Below are positions 62,965-64,000 of a stretch of DNA of 64,000 nucleotides, in pieces (within the stretch, counting starts at the first letter, position 1; each line of letters opens with the position of its first letter). The stretch comes from Coemansia sp. RSA 487 (lineage: Eukaryota; Kickxellomycota; Kickxellomycetes; Kickxellales; Kickxellaceae), in assembly GCA_027577595.1 (NCBI GenBank), contig JANBRJ010000004.1, positions 62,001 to 126,000 on the forward strand, written 5' to 3'. The position numbers were made by a program, and so were the translations under genes. The notes beneath the pieces were generated by a model that was not told where the DNA came from, ran no database searches, and saw only the letters and a program-made list of their open reading frames with translations.

Positions 62965-63310
62965 CAGCGTGCATGTGCTCCCGCGTTCATCTACGCATGC
63001 TGGGATGGTACCAATCCATGCTTGGGCATTCAAAAACAAAAGTACCAGCACCAGCCGAATGTTGCGCCTCCCTCCCTCGGCTCGGCAATTGTTCATCTCA
63101 TTTTCACCGAGAATTCCTCCCTGCTTTTTGCGAAATTTCAAAGTCCGAGCCATCTTGACATGCGCTTTTGCTATATTTCAAATAGCGACATTTCTGCCAC
63201 TAGCCACTTCAAATATTTTTTTACCATATTAAGCCAAAGAAAAAGAAAAAAGAGTGCATGCAAAGAGTACGGTAGCAAGATGATTCACCCCGCCCTTATT
63301 CAATGTTTAA
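58193..63310. other. Long gene-poor region upstream of the HSF-like gene
   Basis: These 5.1 kb hold no gene I can support. Much of the plus strand from 58.5 to 61.9 kb is A/G-rich, so the minus strand is C/T-rich and has few stops. A 294-codon frame (62312-61428) is explained this way. A GC-richer island at about 61.95-62.42 kb is open in several frames on both strands but shows no family motif. A CA-rich microsatellite lies at 62881-62966. No RNA gene was recognised. Confidence 0.45.
62881..62966. repeat. (CA)n/(TACA)n microsatellite
   Basis: About 86 bases consist of TACA, ACACAT and CA units, the longest pure CA stretch being about 20 bases. It is a simple-sequence repeat in the intergenic DNA upstream of the gene-poor block, likely length-variable. 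Confidence 0.95.
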
Positions 63311-64000
63311 CTATTCGTTGCGGCTTTTGAGTTGGCCAAATAGATCGCGCTGGAGACGCTCCCGGTTCCTTGCCTCGTTGAGATCTGTCGCCGAGCGCAA
63401 GCTGTTCACAATATCGTGCGTCTTGCTAAAGTACACTTCCTGCAGAGAGTTGCGCATCTTGAACTCCATATCCTCAACCATACGCCCGATATTGACGATA
63501 TGCGCGTTTGCATCCTCGACCGGCAGCTCGCGGTCGTCTTGGCGTGTGAGCGAGCCAGACAGATTGATTTCATTGAGGCGGTCGCCCTTGGCCGCCGACG
63601 CCACAGTGTACAGCATCACGGTGCTTGTCAGCTTGTACCGCGCCTGGCGGCCCTTCTCCACCACCTCGATGACGTGAATCGAGTCCCATGAGCCCTTCGA
63701 ACGCACAGTCCCGTCGTTGACCTTCTTTATCAGCACGACGCCTGCAAACGAGTCGTCCATGTCCCACAGGTACACCGAAGAGACGCCGCCCTCGTAGTAC
63801 AGCTCCTTGTATGTGTCGAATGCCTCGTTGGCGGCTATTTCCAGCTTGCGCAGGCGGTCCGAAGGGACGCTGCCGTCAGGCAAGGGTGGGTCGTACTCGT
63901 TGGACCATGGAGACCGGTACGAATCGCCATCGCGGTTGTAGTCGCATACCAAATACTCCTTGCCTTCCGTGGCGTCCTGCCGCACTTTTAGCGGCTGGTC
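63311..64000 (-). CDS. CAP2: F-actin capping protein beta subunit, 3' part
   Basis: This is the C-terminal 229 residues of the beta subunit of the CapZ heterodimer, which binds barbed ends of actin filaments and controls cortical patch assembly. The frame is open to the right window edge, where the first residues are DQPLKVRQD, matching VDQPLK in the family, so the start lies outside. Signature stretches are [71 protein letters not shown] and [16 protein letters not shown]. The usual family length is about 270-290 residues, so roughly 45-60 N-terminal residues are missing. No intron is seen in the visible part. Confidence 0.96.
   Translation of the reverse strand, partial: DQPLKVRQDATEGKEYLVCDYNRDGDSYRSPWSNEYDPPLPDGSVPSDRLRKLEIAANEAFDTYKELYYEGGVSSVYLWDMDDSFAGVVLIKKVNDGTVRSKGSWDSIHVIEVVEKGRQARYKLTSTVMLYTVASAAKGDRLNEINLSGSLTRQDDRELPVEDANAHIVNIGRMVEDMEFKMRNSLQEVYFSKTHDIVNSLRSATDLNEARNRERLQRDLFGQLKSRNE

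Noticed and set aside
58193-63310. tRNA, rRNA, CRISPR or transposon content in the gene-poor regions
   Set aside because: Reading for B-box-like sequences, tandem spacers, terminal inverted repeats and transposase or reverse-transcriptase motifs found nothing convincing here or in the other intergenic regions.

Overview
The window is nuclear DNA from a fungus. It has compact genes with few, short GT-AG introns, fungal-type regulators (bHLH, forkhead and HSF-like factors), a SAGA Spt7 and secreted short tyrosinases. The protein style (divergent HSF-type domains, several tyrosinases, mostly intronless long genes) suggests an early-diverging lineage, most likely Kickxellomycotina (Coemansia and relatives). 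That placement is an inference from protein character, not a computed phylogeny.

Layout. 1-7.5 kb: the 3' end of ribosomal protein L26, a convergent GDSL hydrolase, a seven-helix receptor with a long tail, and a small HSF-type domain protein split by one intron. 7.5-11.5 kb: gene-poor, ending in a pyrimidine-rich leader before a bHLH factor. 13.7-16.7 kb: a Nup88/Nup82-type nucleoporin whose start codon seems to lie in a 4-base exon. 17-18.2 kb: two weaker candidates, one with a U1-like zinc finger. 19.5-22.8 kb: a forkhead factor with a 944-base intron inside the forkhead domain. 24.2-25.9 kb: two candidate small spliced genes. 26.7-32.6 kb: a head-to-head ribosome-biogenesis pair, RRP12 and the DEAD-box helicase HAS1. 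32.7-42.3 kb: three secreted tyrosinases on one strand, with a Nup53/Nup35 nucleoporin between the first and second. 44.0-48.8 kb: a tandem pair of carnitine acetyltransferases. 49.9-50.7 kb: mitochondrial ribosomal protein uL5m. 51.5-55.5 kb: Spt7. 56.0-58.2 kb: a small unknown gene and a second HSF-type factor. 58.2-63.3 kb: gene-poor, with a CA-rich microsatellite. 63.3-64.0 kb: the 3' part of the actin capping protein beta gene.

Themes. Ribosome production is represented by L26, RRP12, HAS1 and uL5m. Two nuclear pore genes, four transcription factors and one co-activator subunit are present. The tyrosinases suggest phenol oxidation or pigment formation at the cell surface. The carnitine acetyltransferase pair suggests acetyl shuttling between mitochondria, cytosol and peroxisomes. 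Many upstream regions are strongly pyrimidine-rich on the sense strand over hundreds of bases.

Limits. Splice sites and starts were assigned by eye from consensus and reading phase. Every start given is an ATG that I located. I recognised no tRNA, rRNA, CRISPR array, intact transposon or virus-derived element.
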